Source: Daejeonella sp.
GTDB taxonomy: Bacteria > Bacteroidota > Bacteroidia > Sphingobacteriales > Sphingobacteriaceae
DNA: 40,929 bases
Assembly: GCA_030831705.1 (NCBI GenBank)
Contig: JAURKO010000240.1
Span: forward strand, 1-40,929
Direction: 5' to 3'
Below, in pieces: positions 18,061 to 28,116 of this stretch. Every line of letters begins with the position of its first letter. The stretch's first letter is position 1. The notes beneath the pieces are model-generated. The model saw only the letters and a list, made by a program, of their open reading frames with translations, was not told the DNA's origin and made no database searches. A program made the translations under genes and the position numbers.

Positions 18061-18411
18061 ATGGCAATTAAAATCACCGATGAGTGTATTAACTGCGGGG
18101 CTTGTGAGCCCGAATGTCCAAATAATGCAATTTATGACGCAGGTGCTGCATGGAGATTTTCCGATGGTACAGGATTAAAAGGACTTATTGATTTTGGAGA
18201 TGGTTCAACACTCAATGCTGAAGAAGCACAGGCTGCTGTTTCAGATGAGGTGTATTACATTGTCTCTGACAAATGCACAGAATGTGTAGGTTTTCATGAT
18301 GAGCCTCAGTGCGCTGCTGTTTGTCCGGTAGACTGCTGTGTTGATGATGAAGATGTTCGTGAAAGCCGTGAAGAACTGCTTGCTAAGAAATCTTGGCTGC
18401 ACCTTGAATAA
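18061..18411 (+). CDS. 4Fe-4S dicluster ferredoxin
   Basis: MAIKITDECINCGACEPECPNNAI...CTECVGFHDEPQCAAVCPVDCC: two Fe-S motifs. Supplied ORF begins at 18019, but the ATG at 18061 gives the canonical N-terminus. Confidence 0.93.
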   Translation: MAIKITDECINCGACEPECPNNAIYDAGAAWRFSDGTGLKGLIDFGDGSTLNAEEAQAAVSDEVYYIVSDKCTECVGFHDEPQCAAVCPVDCCVDDEDVRESREELLAKKSWLHLE

Positions 18412-18427
18412 AGGTCTTAAAAAACAT

Positions 18428-18456
18428 TAGCGTATTGATATTTTCAATGCTTTTTT
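18428..18456 (+). terminator. Putative terminator after the ferredoxin gene
   Basis: tAGCGTATTGATATTTTCAATGCTTTTTT: ATTGA/TCAAT plus AGC/GCT with a bulge, then a T run. Confidence 0.6.
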
Positions 18457-18467
18457 ATTAAGTTTTT

Positions 18468-18941
18468 TCACTTCTGCAACGGATTAGGAATAATCAAAAC
18501 AGGGCATTTTGATCTTCTTGTAACACCCTCGGAAACACTTCCTGAAATAAAGTGATCAAATCCTGTTCTGCCATGGGTTCCCAGTATGATCAGGTCAGCA
18601 TTGCATTCTTCTGCTACTGAAAGTATCTCATCCTGTGGCCTCCCAATCCGGGTATAGGTTGAAATCTCTACTTTCTTTCCATGCTGCTCAATTAATCTTT
18701 TAAAAAGATTTTTACTCGCTTCTTCCTGAATGTTCATTAACTCAGGAATCATTGCAGGCGACTCGTTAAGTAAGGGGTCAGCTGTGTAAGATGATGCAAT
18801 TGGAATTTCATCCGCATGTACCAATATGATTTTTGAACCGAGATTATGTGCAAGCAATACACCGTAATTTACTGCCAAATCAGAATAAGGGCTGTCTTCA
18901 ACCGCTATAAGTATTCTGTTAATGTTTTCAGGACTTATCAT
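18468..18941 (-). CDS. Universal stress protein (UspA family)
   Basis: NRILIAVEDSPYSDLAVNYGVLLAHNLGSKIILVHA ... ADLIILGTHGRTGFDHFISGSVSEGVTRRSKCPVLIIP. Confidence 0.95.
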   Translation of the reverse strand: MISPENINRILIAVEDSPYSDLAVNYGVLLAHNLGSKIILVHADEIPIASSYTADPLLNESPAMIPELMNIQEEASKNLFKRLIEQHGKKVEISTYTRIGRPQDEILSVAEECNADLIILGTHGRTGFDHFISGSVSEGVTRRSKCPVLIIPNPLQK

Positions 18942-19027
18942 AATTCTTTTCCGGTTAAATTACAGTGATTTTGATATTAAGGCTTCAATTATCCCTCAAT
19001 TTAGTGTAAAATTGGTTTATTTGCAAT

Positions 19028-19813
19028 ATGAATCAACAGTTTGGTGTCTGTAATCTTGCGCTTGTCCCGCTCCGGACTGATCCATCCGATAGGAGCGAGA
19101 TGTCTTCTCAATTATTATTTGGCGATAGTTTTGTTATTCTTGAGGTTGGAGAGAAATGGACAAGGGTTGTGACCAGCTATGATGACTATGAAGGCTGGAT
19201 AGATAATAAACAATACGTTGTAATTAGTGATATAGCCCATGCTGGCTTATCAAATCTGAATACAATACTTGGTTTATCCGCAATTCATGCTGTATTGAAA
19301 ACCGATACTTCAGAAGTGCTGAGTCTGCTGGCTGGTACCATTATTCCCCAAACTGTAGATAATTATTTCTATTTGGGAGAAACCCGATATAAACTCGAAG
19401 GACAGGTTCGCCATCCGAATATTAACGAATTCAGATCTTCAGTTACGAATGCAGCCATGTTTTTTATGAATGCACCTTATTTATGGGGAGGACGTTCAGT
19501 TTTTGGTATCGATTGCTCTGGGTTTACGCAAATGGTGTTCCGGCAATTTGGTATCCGTTTAAAGCGGGACGCTTGGCAGCAGGCTGAACAAGGTGAATTA
19601 TTAGGATTTATTCAGGAAGCCAGAGCAGGGGATCTCGCTTTTTTTGATAATGAAGAAGGCCGTATCACTCACGTTGGAATCATGCTCGACAATAATCGTA
19701 TTATTCATGCGTCAGGAAAGGTTAGAATCGATACTATCGATACGCAGGGTATTTTCAATAAGGAGCAGAATAAATACACGCACAAATTGAGGATTGTTAA
19801 GCGATTTAATTAG
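19028..19813 (+). CDS. C40-family (NlpC/P60) peptidase with SH3-like domains
   Basis: APYLWGGRSVFGIDCSGFTQMVFRQFGI ... GDLAFFDNEEGRITHVGIMLDNNRIIHASG: Cys/His catalytic motifs; N-terminal SH3-like region. Confidence 0.93.
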   Translation: MNQQFGVCNLALVPLRTDPSDRSEMSSQLLFGDSFVILEVGEKWTRVVTSYDDYEGWIDNKQYVVISDIAHAGLSNLNTILGLSAIHAVLKTDTSEVLSLLAGTIIPQTVDNYFYLGETRYKLEGQVRHPNINEFRSSVTNAAMFFMNAPYLWGGRSVFGIDCSGFTQMVFRQFGIRLKRDAWQQAEQGELLGFIQEARAGDLAFFDNEEGRITHVGIMLDNNRIIHASGKVRIDTIDTQGIFNKEQNKYTHKLRIVKRFN

Positions 19814-19883
19814 TTGAGAATTGAGAATTGACAGTTGACAGTTGACAGTTGACAGTTGACAGTTGACAGTTGACAGTTGAGAA
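19814..19883 (+). repeat. Heptad tandem array: TTGAGAA x2, TTGACAG x7, TTGAGAA
   Basis: Read directly; starts on the base after the TAG stop (19811-19813) of the NlpC/P60 gene. Confidence 0.97.
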
Positions 19884-19960
19884 GATTACTAAATTAAGTT
19901 ATTTTAAGAGTAAATACATGAAGCTTTGTGCAATTTCTCAGGCAACGGGCAACTGATAAA

Positions 19961-20878
19961 TTATGCCTCAAATTCCACTCTCCAAATCTTCATCAACTTA
20001 TCATCGCTAACTGAAATGAGATGATTATCAATCGGTTCCCAGATTATTTTGTTTATGGAAAGGCGGTGGGAATCATACCCTTTTTCAATGCTGATGGTTT
20101 TCTTCAAGCTGTAAGTTTCTGTATCCCATATTTTGATGCTTTTATCCCGGCTTGCCGTTGCAAGGTATGGGAGATCTGGGTGGAAAGCGATACTATAAAT
20201 CGAGAATAAATGTGCCGGAATACTCTGGATCAATGAATAATCTGAAGTACTCCAAATCTTCAATTGAGCATCCCTGCTTCCTGTTAAAAGGTGTTTTCCA
20301 TCCGGAGAATATTGTATTGAACTTACCGGCATGGTATGTTCATTGATAATATGAATCAGGCTATAATCTTCGAGATTATATATTCTAACCGTATTGTCTT
20401 TACAACCAAAAGCAACAGTTTTTTCATCCGGACTGATCGCGATTACCCTTATTGTTTCTTGAGAAACCTTGAATGAAAATACTAATTTCAGACTTTTCAG
20501 ATCCCAAATACTAACTGTTCCATCTTCAGATGATATCACCAGTTCATTTTTTGAACCTACAGATTTGATATCAAAAATCGGAAGTTTATGATGATCCAAT
20601 ACCGCTACAACCTTTTGTTCCTCAAAATTGAAAACATCTACCTGTCCGCTACGCTCTGCAGCCAAAAGTAAAGGTTCCGAAATTGGGCAATGGAGACTGT
20701 AAACTGATGATTTTACTGGGAATAGCACCTTGATAAAGCCTGGTTTTTTTACATGCCATTCTACAACCCCTTTGTCATTCCCGCCAGTGAATACTATTCC
20801 GGCTTTTTGAGAATTCTCAACGGCAAAGATGGGATTTTGATGCCCTGATAAGGTAGCTATATTTTGTATTTTAATCAT
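19961..20878 (-). CDS. WD40-repeat protein
   Basis: Repeated GHxnP...xxDxxxxxWd units, e.g. HTMPVSSIQYSPDGKHLLTGSRDAQLKIWSTSDYSLIQSIPAHLFSIYSIAFHPDLPYLATASRDKSIKIWDTETY. Confidence 0.93.
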   Translation of the reverse strand: MIKIQNIATLSGHQNPIFAVENSQKAGIVFTGGNDKGVVEWHVKKPGFIKVLFPVKSSVYSLHCPISEPLLLAAERSGQVDVFNFEEQKVVAVLDHHKLPIFDIKSVGSKNELVISSEDGTVSIWDLKSLKLVFSFKVSQETIRVIAISPDEKTVAFGCKDNTVRIYNLEDYSLIHIINEHTMPVSSIQYSPDGKHLLTGSRDAQLKIWSTSDYSLIQSIPAHLFSIYSIAFHPDLPYLATASRDKSIKIWDTETYSLKKTISIEKGYDSHRLSINKIIWEPIDNHLISVSDDKLMKIWRVEFEA

Positions 20879-20898
20879 ATTTTGAGGCTGCTCAAAAT

Positions 20899-21492
20899 CT
20901 ATTTTCCTGAATGTCTTCCCTCCAGATTTTGGGCAATTTTTTCAAGGCTGACGTTCTTTTCTTTCAACAATACCAGCAGATGAAATATCAGGTCAGACGC
21001 CTCATTGATTAAGTCATTCTCTGTTTCATTGAGTGCAGCAATAACAGTTTCAACACCTTCCTCACCAACCTTTTGTGCAATCTTATTCAATCCTTTATTT
21101 CGAAGCTTATTGACATAAGATTCTTCTACGGGATTTGCATATCGATCCCCAATGATTTTCTCCAGTTCAAAAATGAAATTCTGGTTAAATGCAGTATCAA
21201 AACAGCTTCTGTTGCCTTTGTGACAAGTAGGACCAATTGGATTTACTTTAATTAACAAAGTGTCATTATCACAATCCTCACTGATAGATAATACATCGAG
21301 ATAATTCCCGCTCTCCTCACCTTTTGTCCATAATCGGTTTTTCGATCTTGAAAAAAATGTGACCCTCTTTTCAGTGACTGTTTTCTGGTATGCTTCCGCA
21401 TTCATGTAGCCAAGCATTAACACTTCTAGCGTTTGCTCATCCTGAATGATTGCAGGTATCAGGCCATTTCCTTTATTGAAATCAATTGTCAT
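20899..21492 (-). CDS. hisIE: Bifunctional phosphoribosyl-AMP cyclohydrolase/phosphoribosyl-ATP pyrophosphatase
   Basis: FSRSKNRLWTKGEESGNYL, GPTCHKGNRSCF (HisI); KIAQKVGEEGVETVIAALNE (HisE). Confidence 0.97.
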   Translation of the reverse strand: MTIDFNKGNGLIPAIIQDEQTLEVLMLGYMNAEAYQKTVTEKRVTFFSRSKNRLWTKGEESGNYLDVLSISEDCDNDTLLIKVNPIGPTCHKGNRSCFDTAFNQNFIFELEKIIGDRYANPVEESYVNKLRNKGLNKIAQKVGEEGVETVIAALNETENDLINEASDLIFHLLVLLKEKNVSLEKIAQNLEGRHSGK

Positions 21493-21503
21493 GTTCTCCG
21501 GAC

Positions 21504-22304
21504 TTATAATCTAACTTCTATTTTATGTTTATGGAGCACTTTCTTCAAGTCGGGAATCAGAATTTCACCGTAATGAAAAACTGAAGCTGCAAGTGCTGCA
21601 TCTGCATTACTTATTTTAAATACATCCACAAAATCCTGAATATTTCCTGCACCACCGGAGGCAATCAGGGGAATGTTTAGCGTATTATTTATTTTCTTTA
21701 GCAAGCTATTATCAAAACCAGCTTTTGTACCATCATGGTCCATGGAAGTTAGAAGGATTTCTCCTGCACCCCTGCTCTCGGCTTCCTTAATCCAGTCTTC
21801 GGTCTCAATTTCTGTCGCAATTCTGCCTCCATTCAAGTGGACATAATTTTTGCCATTTATATGTTTTGTGTCAATAGCCACTACAACGAACTGCTTCCCA
21901 AATGCCATTGCAAGTTCATCGATAAATGCCGGGTTCCTGACTACTGCAGAATTAACAGAAATCTTGTCAGCTCCTGAGTTGAGAAGTACGTCGGCATCAG
22001 ATATCTCATTTATTCCCCCGCCAATTGTAAACGGAATGTTGACCTGCCTGGCAACAGCTTGAACAAGTTCAACAATTGTTTTTCTTCGCTCATGAGTTGC
22101 TGTAATGTCAAGAAATACAAGTTCATCAGCCCCTTGTCTGGAATACTGATAAGCTAATTCAACTGGATCTCCCGCATCTCTTAAAGAAACAAAATTGACG
22201 CCTTTAACGGTTCGTCCATCTTTTACATCAAGGCAGGGTATAATTCGTTTTGCCAGGTCATTGCCTGCAGTAATCACGTCAGTTTGTAGGATTGAGGATT
22301 TCAA
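21504..22304 (-). CDS. hisF: Imidazole glycerol phosphate synthase subunit HisF
   Basis: [34 protein letters not shown] ... FTIGGGI ... [10 protein letters not shown]. Confidence 0.97.
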   Translation of the reverse strand: MKSSILQTDVITAGNDLAKRIIPCLDVKDGRTVKGVNFVSLRDAGDPVELAYQYSRQGADELVFLDITATHERRKTIVELVQAVARQVNIPFTIGGGINEISDADVLLNSGADKISVNSAVVRNPAFIDELAMAFGKQFVVVAIDTKHINGKNYVHLNGGRIATEIETEDWIKEAESRGAGEILLTSMDHDGTKAGFDNSLLKKINNTLNIPLIASGGAGNIQDFVDVFKISNADAALAASVFHYGEILIPDLKKVLHKHKIEVRL

Positions 22305-22406
22305 AACTTAGATAAATGAATTACCCTTCTATGGGTGTTTGTTTGTAAAAAGAAATTAATTGCTTACCTAACTATGGCAAATTTTTAATTCTTAAAACCG
22401 AAAAAT

Positions 22407-23156
22407 TTAGAAACTAATCAATGCTTTAAGATTCCAGTCTTTAATTTCTTCTGTTGAAATTCGTCCTTCATAGATTGCTTTACCAACAACACATGATTCA
22501 ACTTTGATTTTTTGCAGATCTTCAATATCCTTCATTGAACTGATTCCACCTGAAGCAATCAATTTTATGAATGGGGAGTGTTCAAGCAACTTTTTATATA
22601 AACTTACTCCAGCACCGCCTAATTTACCATCCTTATCGATATCTGTGCATAGAAACCTAAAAAATCCAAGATTCAAACATTTATCAACATAATCCATCAG
22701 TTTAATGGGAGAACTTTCCATCCATCCTGAATATTTGATTACTTCATCAAGTACATCAATGGCCACCACAACCTGATCCTGACATTTCTCTTTACCACAT
22801 ACTTCCTGACTTAGCTCCTGAAGGAAATTTACATTGGTGATTGCCTGAGTTCCAACTATAACCCGATGGACTCCGGCATCAATCAGTTCTTTCACTTTTT
22901 CAATACTTCTGATGCCACCACCATACTGTATTTTTATACTCGTCTTGTGGATAATATCAAACAGATATTTTTGATTACTAAAATCACCCTTAGCACCGTT
23001 AAGGTCTATGATATGGATAAACTCAGTACCGTTAGAAGTGTATTTTTCAATCATCCCCTCCAGGGTAACATCATAAAATGTTGCCTGTTCATAGTCTCCT
23101 TCACGTAAACGGACAACCTTTCCGTTTAAAATATCAATAGCTGGAATTATATACAT
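22407..23156 (-). CDS. hisA: 1-(5-phosphoribosyl)-5-[(5-phosphoribosylamino)methylideneamino]imidazole-4-carboxamide isomerase
   Basis: MYIIPAIDILNGKVVRLREGDYEQ ... IQYGGGIRS ... LIASGGISSMKD. Confidence 0.96.
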   Translation of the reverse strand: MYIIPAIDILNGKVVRLREGDYEQATFYDVTLEGMIEKYTSNGTEFIHIIDLNGAKGDFSNQKYLFDIIHKTSIKIQYGGGIRSIEKVKELIDAGVHRVIVGTQAITNVNFLQELSQEVCGKEKCQDQVVVAIDVLDEVIKYSGWMESSPIKLMDYVDKCLNLGFFRFLCTDIDKDGKLGGAGVSLYKKLLEHSPFIKLIASGGISSMKDIEDLQKIKVESCVVGKAIYEGRISTEEIKDWNLKALISF

Positions 23157-23160
23157 GAGC

Positions 23161-23754
23161 TTAAACTAAGTGTGCAAAATTTTTTAACAATTGTTCACCG
23201 GCTACACCGGATTTTTCTGGATGAAACTGAACGCCATAAAAGTTATCTTTCTGTATAACCGCAGAGAATTTTATTCCGTATTCTGCTAAAGCAATCGTAA
23301 AAATAGAATTAAATTCTATAAAATAAGAGTGAACGAAATAAAAATGAGTTCCCGGTATGATATTTCTGAACAAAGGATTATTAGAAGACTGAAATACTTT
23401 ATTCCATCCGGTATGTGGTACTTTAATATTTAGTTTCTCACTAAATAGCCTTGTTTTGAGTGGAATTATACCTGTTAGATTGGAGTCACCTTCCTCTGAA
23501 TGGATGGTCAATAACTGCATTCCTACGCAAATTCCAAGCACTGGCTTCTTTAGAGCTATTATGGATGGCACTAGTCCGGTATCTTCCAGCTTTTGCATGG
23601 CCGAACCTGCATGGCCTACACCAGGAATAATATAGCGGTCGTATTTATCGAAGTCTTCTGCTTTTTTGATCATCCCATAGTTTAATTCAAGACGATCAAG
23701 AGCAGCAGTTAACGAAAAAATATTTCCGGCGCCATAATAAACTATACCAATCAT
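23161..23754 (-). CDS. hisH: Imidazole glycerol phosphate synthase subunit HisH
   Basis: GIVYYGAGNIFSL, IIPGVGHAG, PVLGICVGMQLL, VQFHPEKSG glutaminase motifs. Confidence 0.97.
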   Translation of the reverse strand: MIGIVYYGAGNIFSLTAALDRLELNYGMIKKAEDFDKYDRYIIPGVGHAGSAMQKLEDTGLVPSIIALKKPVLGICVGMQLLTIHSEEGDSNLTGIIPLKTRLFSEKLNIKVPHTGWNKVFQSSNNPLFRNIIPGTHFYFVHSYFIEFNSIFTIALAEYGIKFSAVIQKDNFYGVQFHPEKSGVAGEQLLKNFAHLV

Positions 23755-24845
23755 AATACTCCTTTAGTACTTGGCAATTCTGTTCCAGTAATTTGAATGG
23801 CTTGTTTTATGCATTTAGCCAGAGCCTTAAAGCTTGCTTCTATCATGTGATGGGTATTACTTCCATCTATAATTTTGAGATTTAAATTCATGCCGGCATG
23901 CTCAGAGAATGATTTCATCCAATGATCAAACATTTCTGTCGGGAAATCGCCAACGTACTCGCGGTCGAATTTGCCTTCATAAATAAAATAAGCCCGGTCA
24001 GAAAAATCAATAGCGCATTGAACCAGTGCCTCGTCCATCGGCAAAAGAAATCCATAACGCTCAATTCCGCGCTTATCTCCCAATGCCTGTTTAAAAGCTT
24101 TTCCCAATGCAATTGCACTGTCTTCAATTGTATGATGCTCATCAATTTCAAGGTCGCCCTGAACCCTGATAGTCAAGTCGATACCCGAATGCTTTGCCAA
24201 TTGATCAAGCATATGATCATAAAATTTCAATCCGGTATCAATGTTATGCTCACCATTTCCATCCAGGTTCAAAATCAGACTGATTTTCGTCTCTTTTGTA
24301 TTGCGCTCAAGTTCAACTAATCTGTCTTTTTTGGCACTAAGAAATTTACTTATTTCCTTCCAGTTATTACTACAAAGAGCTGTATTATCCAAGTTCCGGT
24401 TTGAAAAAAAGATAGCCTTACATCCAAGATTTACCGCAAGCTGAACATCAGTTTCACGGTCGCCTATAGTATAAGAATTATGAAGATCGATGAGGTTGGA
24501 GATCAGGTAATTAGTTAATAATCCAGTATTTGGCTTACGATTCGGACTATTATCCTCCGGAAAGGAATCATCAATGAATAGTTCAGCAAATCTTATCCCT
24601 TCATTTTCCAGAACCTTCAGCATTTTCTGATGTGGTTTTTGGAAATCCTCTTCAGGGAAACTGCTTGTGCCTCTTCCATCCTGATTGCTAACCATTACTA
24701 ATTCATACCCAAAATCTTGAAGCATTTTCAATGATGAAATTGCATAAGGAATGAACTCCAATTTTTCAAGACTATCTACCTGCATGTCGACAGGGGGCTC
24801 GACAATTATAGTTCCATCGCGATCAATAAATAATACTTTTTTCAT
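23751..24845 (-). CDS. hisB: Bifunctional histidinol-phosphatase/imidazoleglycerol-phosphate dehydratase
   Basis: N-terminal HAD domain (KKVLFIDRDGTII) fused to IGPD (FYDHMLDQLAKHSGIDL, DEHHTIEDSAIALG, HHMIEASFKALA). Confidence 0.97.
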   Translation of the reverse strand: MKKVLFIDRDGTIIVEPPVDMQVDSLEKLEFIPYAISSLKMLQDFGYELVMVSNQDGRGTSSFPEEDFQKPHQKMLKVLENEGIRFAELFIDDSFPEDNSPNRKPNTGLLTNYLISNLIDLHNSYTIGDRETDVQLAVNLGCKAIFFSNRNLDNTALCSNNWKEISKFLSAKKDRLVELERNTKETKISLILNLDGNGEHNIDTGLKFYDHMLDQLAKHSGIDLTIRVQGDLEIDEHHTIEDSAIALGKAFKQALGDKRGIERYGFLLPMDEALVQCAIDFSDRAYFIYEGKFDREYVGDFPTEMFDHWMKSFSEHAGMNLNLKIIDGSNTHHMIEASFKALAKCIKQAIQITGTELPSTKGVL

Positions 24846-25903
24846 ATTTCAATAGGATCCTGAAAGGTCTTTAAAGCATTTAATAATTCTATATTTTCTT
24901 GGGGAGTACCAATGGTTATTCGTAAACAACCATCACATAGTTCAACTTTAGAACGATCGCGAACAATAATGCCCAAACTGACTAAATAACTGTAAATAGC
25001 TTTTGGATTTATAGTTTTTACCAAAATAAAATTGGCATCAGAGGGATATATTTTTATTACCAATGCACATTGAGACAGTTCTTCTATTAATTTATTGCGT
25101 TCTGCCACAGTTTCTTTGATCCAGTTATTAACCTGATCTACATTCTGTAATGCTTCAAGAGCCAGCTCCTGTGATGCTTCATTAATATTATACGGTGGCT
25201 TCACTTTGTTGAAAACTTCTATTAATTCTTCACTTGCAAATGCCATCCCAACCCTCAATCCGGCAAGACCCCAAGCTTTTGATAGGGTTTGAAGTATAAC
25301 CAGATTCGAATATTCAGTTAGTTCCTGAATAAAAGTTTTTTGTCTACTATAATTGATATACGCTTCATCAATAACTACCAACCCATTAAAGTTGGCAATT
25401 ATGGTCTCAATATCCTGCCGGTCAATTGAGTTTCCGGTGGGATTATTTGGAGAGCAGATAAAAATAATTTTTGTGTGATCATCAATAGCTTCTGCTATTG
25501 CCTCCATATTCAGCTGATAATCAGACCTAAGAGGTATTTTGCGAACCTCAACATCATTGATATTTGCTGAAACTTCATACATTCCATAGGTAGGGGGGAG
25601 TGTTATCACATTATCTACTCCGGGATTACAGAATGCTCTAAATAGAATATCAATTGCTTCATCACTTCCGTTACCTAAGAAAATATTCTTAACCGGTACA
25701 CCCTTTATTTCAGACAGGCGTTTTTTCACTTTCAATTGAAGCGGATCAGGATAACGGTTGTAACTACGGTCTAAAGGGGAACCAAAGCTGTTTTCATTTG
25801 CATCCAAAAAAATGGAAGCTTCACCCTTGAACTCATCCCTGGCAGATGAGTAAGGCACAAGGTCCTTAATGTTTTTACGAAGTATATTATCTATGTTAAA
25901 CAT
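24842..25903 (-). CDS. hisC: Histidinol-phosphate aminotransferase
   Basis: LDANENSFGSP, LGNGSDEAIDILFRAF, CSPNNPTGN, QTLSKAWGLAGLRVG. Confidence 0.97.
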   Translation of the reverse strand: MFNIDNILRKNIKDLVPYSSARDEFKGEASIFLDANENSFGSPLDRSYNRYPDPLQLKVKKRLSEIKGVPVKNIFLGNGSDEAIDILFRAFCNPGVDNVITLPPTYGMYEVSANINDVEVRKIPLRSDYQLNMEAIAEAIDDHTKIIFICSPNNPTGNSIDRQDIETIIANFNGLVVIDEAYINYSRQKTFIQELTEYSNLVILQTLSKAWGLAGLRVGMAFASEELIEVFNKVKPPYNINEASQELALEALQNVDQVNNWIKETVAERNKLIEELSQCALVIKIYPSDANFILVKTINPKAIYSYLVSLGIIVRDRSKVELCDGCLRITIGTPQENIELLNALKTFQDPIEI

Positions 25904-25936
25904 CGTATTTCTTATTTTTAATGCCCGGATTATTTA

Positions 25937-27232
25937 TTACCGGCTGTCTTTTAAACGTACAGAAACAGCATTCTTATGTGCCTGTAATCCCTCGAGCGAT
26001 GCCAGAATCTCTACTGCTGGCCCAAGGTTTCTAATGCCCTCCTTGCTGATGTGCTGAAAGGTAATTTTTTTCACAAATGAATCTACTGAAACTCCTGAAT
26101 ATGCTTTTGCATATGAACTGGTAGGCAGCGTATGGTTTGTCCCTGAAGCATAATCTCCTGCACTTTCAGGAGTGAGATGCCCAAGGAATACCGAACCTGC
26201 ATTAATTATATCATCACTAATGCTTTCCCATAGATCTGTTGCCAGTATCAGGTGCTCAGGTGCATAGCTATTACTGAATTTCATTGCTTCTTTGAGATCA
26301 GAACAGAGAACAGCATAAGAATTGGCAATAGCTTTTGCAGCTATATCAGCTCTTGGTAGTAGGGCAAGCTGTTTTTTAAGTTCAATCTGGGTATCTTCAA
26401 TGATTTTTTCAGAAGTGCAAACCAGCACTGCCTGACTATCGATTCCATGTTCTGCCTGCGCCAAAAGATCAGCTGCTACATATTCTGCATTTGCGGTATC
26501 ATCGGCTATTACCAAAACTTCAGAAGGACCTGCCGGCATGTCTATTGCTGTGTGACTTTCAGATTGAATAATTGTTTTTGCCTTGGTTACATACTGATTG
26601 CCAGGGCCAAAAATCTTGTCAACTTTCAGGATACTTTCTGTCCCGTAAGCCATAGCAGCAACCGCCTGGGCGCCACCTGCAAGATAAATTCGGTCAATTT
26701 GAAGTATTTCGGCACAATAAGCAAGGTAAGCATTTACCTTCCCGTCTTTCTGTGGTGGCGAACAAACAATAATTTCTTTGCATCCGGCAATTCTTGCAGG
26801 TATACCCAACATCAGAAAGGTGCTTGGCAAAACCGCTGTTCCTCCTGGTATATATAGTCCAACTTTCTCAATTGCTCTTAACTCCCGCCAGCAGATGACA
26901 CCTTTGGATGTTTCAATCTTATCTTCCTTTTGGAGCTGATTTGCATGAAATTTCCATATGTTGTCATAAGCAAGTTTAAGAGCCTTTTTTGACTCTTCGG
27001 ATGCGCCTGAAGCGATCGTTTTAATTTCTTCTTTTTCCAAAAAGAGTTTATCGAGGGCAATTCCATCAAACTTTTTGGCAAAGCTTTTAAGGGCATTGTC
27101 GCCATTAAGCTTAACCTCATCTATAATTTCTGTAACTGCTGTCCGAATGTTATTGCTAGAATCTATGTTGCGTTTACAAAGTTCATTAACAGCTTTAGTG
27201 TCAAGATTCTTTAAATTATAGACGTTCAACAT
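25937..27232 (-). CDS. hisD: Histidinol dehydrogenase
   Basis: VGLYIPGGTAVLPST, FGPGNQYVTKAK, DMPAGPSEVLVIAD, LLAQAEHG, APEHL, SAGDYASGTNHTLPT. Confidence 0.98.
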   Translation of the reverse strand: MLNVYNLKNLDTKAVNELCKRNIDSSNNIRTAVTEIIDEVKLNGDNALKSFAKKFDGIALDKLFLEKEEIKTIASGASEESKKALKLAYDNIWKFHANQLQKEDKIETSKGVICWRELRAIEKVGLYIPGGTAVLPSTFLMLGIPARIAGCKEIIVCSPPQKDGKVNAYLAYCAEILQIDRIYLAGGAQAVAAMAYGTESILKVDKIFGPGNQYVTKAKTIIQSESHTAIDMPAGPSEVLVIADDTANAEYVAADLLAQAEHGIDSQAVLVCTSEKIIEDTQIELKKQLALLPRADIAAKAIANSYAVLCSDLKEAMKFSNSYAPEHLILATDLWESISDDIINAGSVFLGHLTPESAGDYASGTNHTLPTSSYAKAYSGVSVDSFVKKITFQHISKEGIRNLGPAVEILASLEGLQAHKNAVSVRLKDSR

Positions 27233-27243
27233 ACCAATACTTT

Positions 27244-28095
27244 TTATAAGATAATCTTTTCAATGGGCATTACGACAATTCCCTGGGCACCCGCATTTTT
27301 CAGCAGACTAATCTTTTCCCAAAAATCGCGTTCTGGAATTACTGTATGAATGGCTACCCAGCCGCTTTCTGCCAATGGCACTACAGTCGGACTTTTTACT
27401 CCTGGAAGAAGTTCAAGGATGCGATCCAGATTTTTAGATTCCGCATTCAGAACCACATATTTGGTTTCCTTAGCTCTCAGTACAGACTGGATTCTTTGAA
27501 TCAATTCAATAACCAGAGGTTCAACTTCAATTCCGTTTCTTCCGATCAGCACAGCTTCAGACTTCATCACCTCAGCAAATGGCTTTAGTCCGTTGCTTTT
27601 GAGTGTACCTCCTGTAGATACTATGTCGAATATTGCATCACTCAGTCCAAGCCCCGGAGCAATTTCAACCGAACCCGATATAGTACGGATTTCTGCATCG
27701 ATATTGTTCTGGTCCAGGTAGTTCTTAAGAATTACCGGATAGGAGGTTGCAATCGATTTTCCGTTCAGATCAGCTATCGTTTCAATTGTACTATGTGTTT
27801 GTACTGCCAGTTTTAAGGTGCATTTGCCAAATCCCAGCATTTGTAGGAAGCTGACATCTACCCCGGTTTCACTGATTACATTTTCGCCGACTATTCCTAG
27901 GTCGGCAATGCCATCCTGAACATATTCTGGAATATCATCATCCCGGAGAAATAATATTTCAAGTGGAAAATTTGATACATTGGATATCAAGGAGCTTTTG
28001 TAATTCTCGAAACTTAATCCGCAGTTTTTTAGTAGCTCGACCGATTTTTCGTTTAATCTACCAGATTTCTGGATAGCTATTTTAAGAGTTTTCAA
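27244..28095 (-). CDS. hisG: ATP phosphoribosyltransferase (apparent TTG start)
   Basis: KIAIQKSGRLNEKSVELLKNCGL ... GIADLGIVGENV ... IATSYPVILKNYL; C-terminal regulatory domain. Confidence 0.96.
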   Translation of the reverse strand: MKTLKIAIQKSGRLNEKSVELLKNCGLSFENYKSSLISNVSNFPLEILFLRDDDIPEYVQDGIADLGIVGENVISETGVDVSFLQMLGFGKCTLKLAVQTHSTIETIADLNGKSIATSYPVILKNYLDQNNIDAEIRTISGSVEIAPGLGLSDAIFDIVSTGGTLKSNGLKPFAEVMKSEAVLIGRNGIEVEPLVIELIQRIQSVLRAKETKYVVLNAESKNLDRILELLPGVKSPTVVPLAESGWVAIHTVIPERDFWEKISLLKNAGAQGIVVMPIEKIIL

Positions 28096-28116
28096 ATTGT
28101 ATGTTTTAATTAGACC

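Noticed and set aside
23915-24444. ORFs 23915-24151, 23922-24320 and 24241-24444
   Set aside because: Alternative frames inside hisB, whose domains cover the whole region.
26447-26857. 136-aa plus-strand ORF
   Set aside because: Antisense to hisD; Cys-rich composition is an artefact of the opposite frame.
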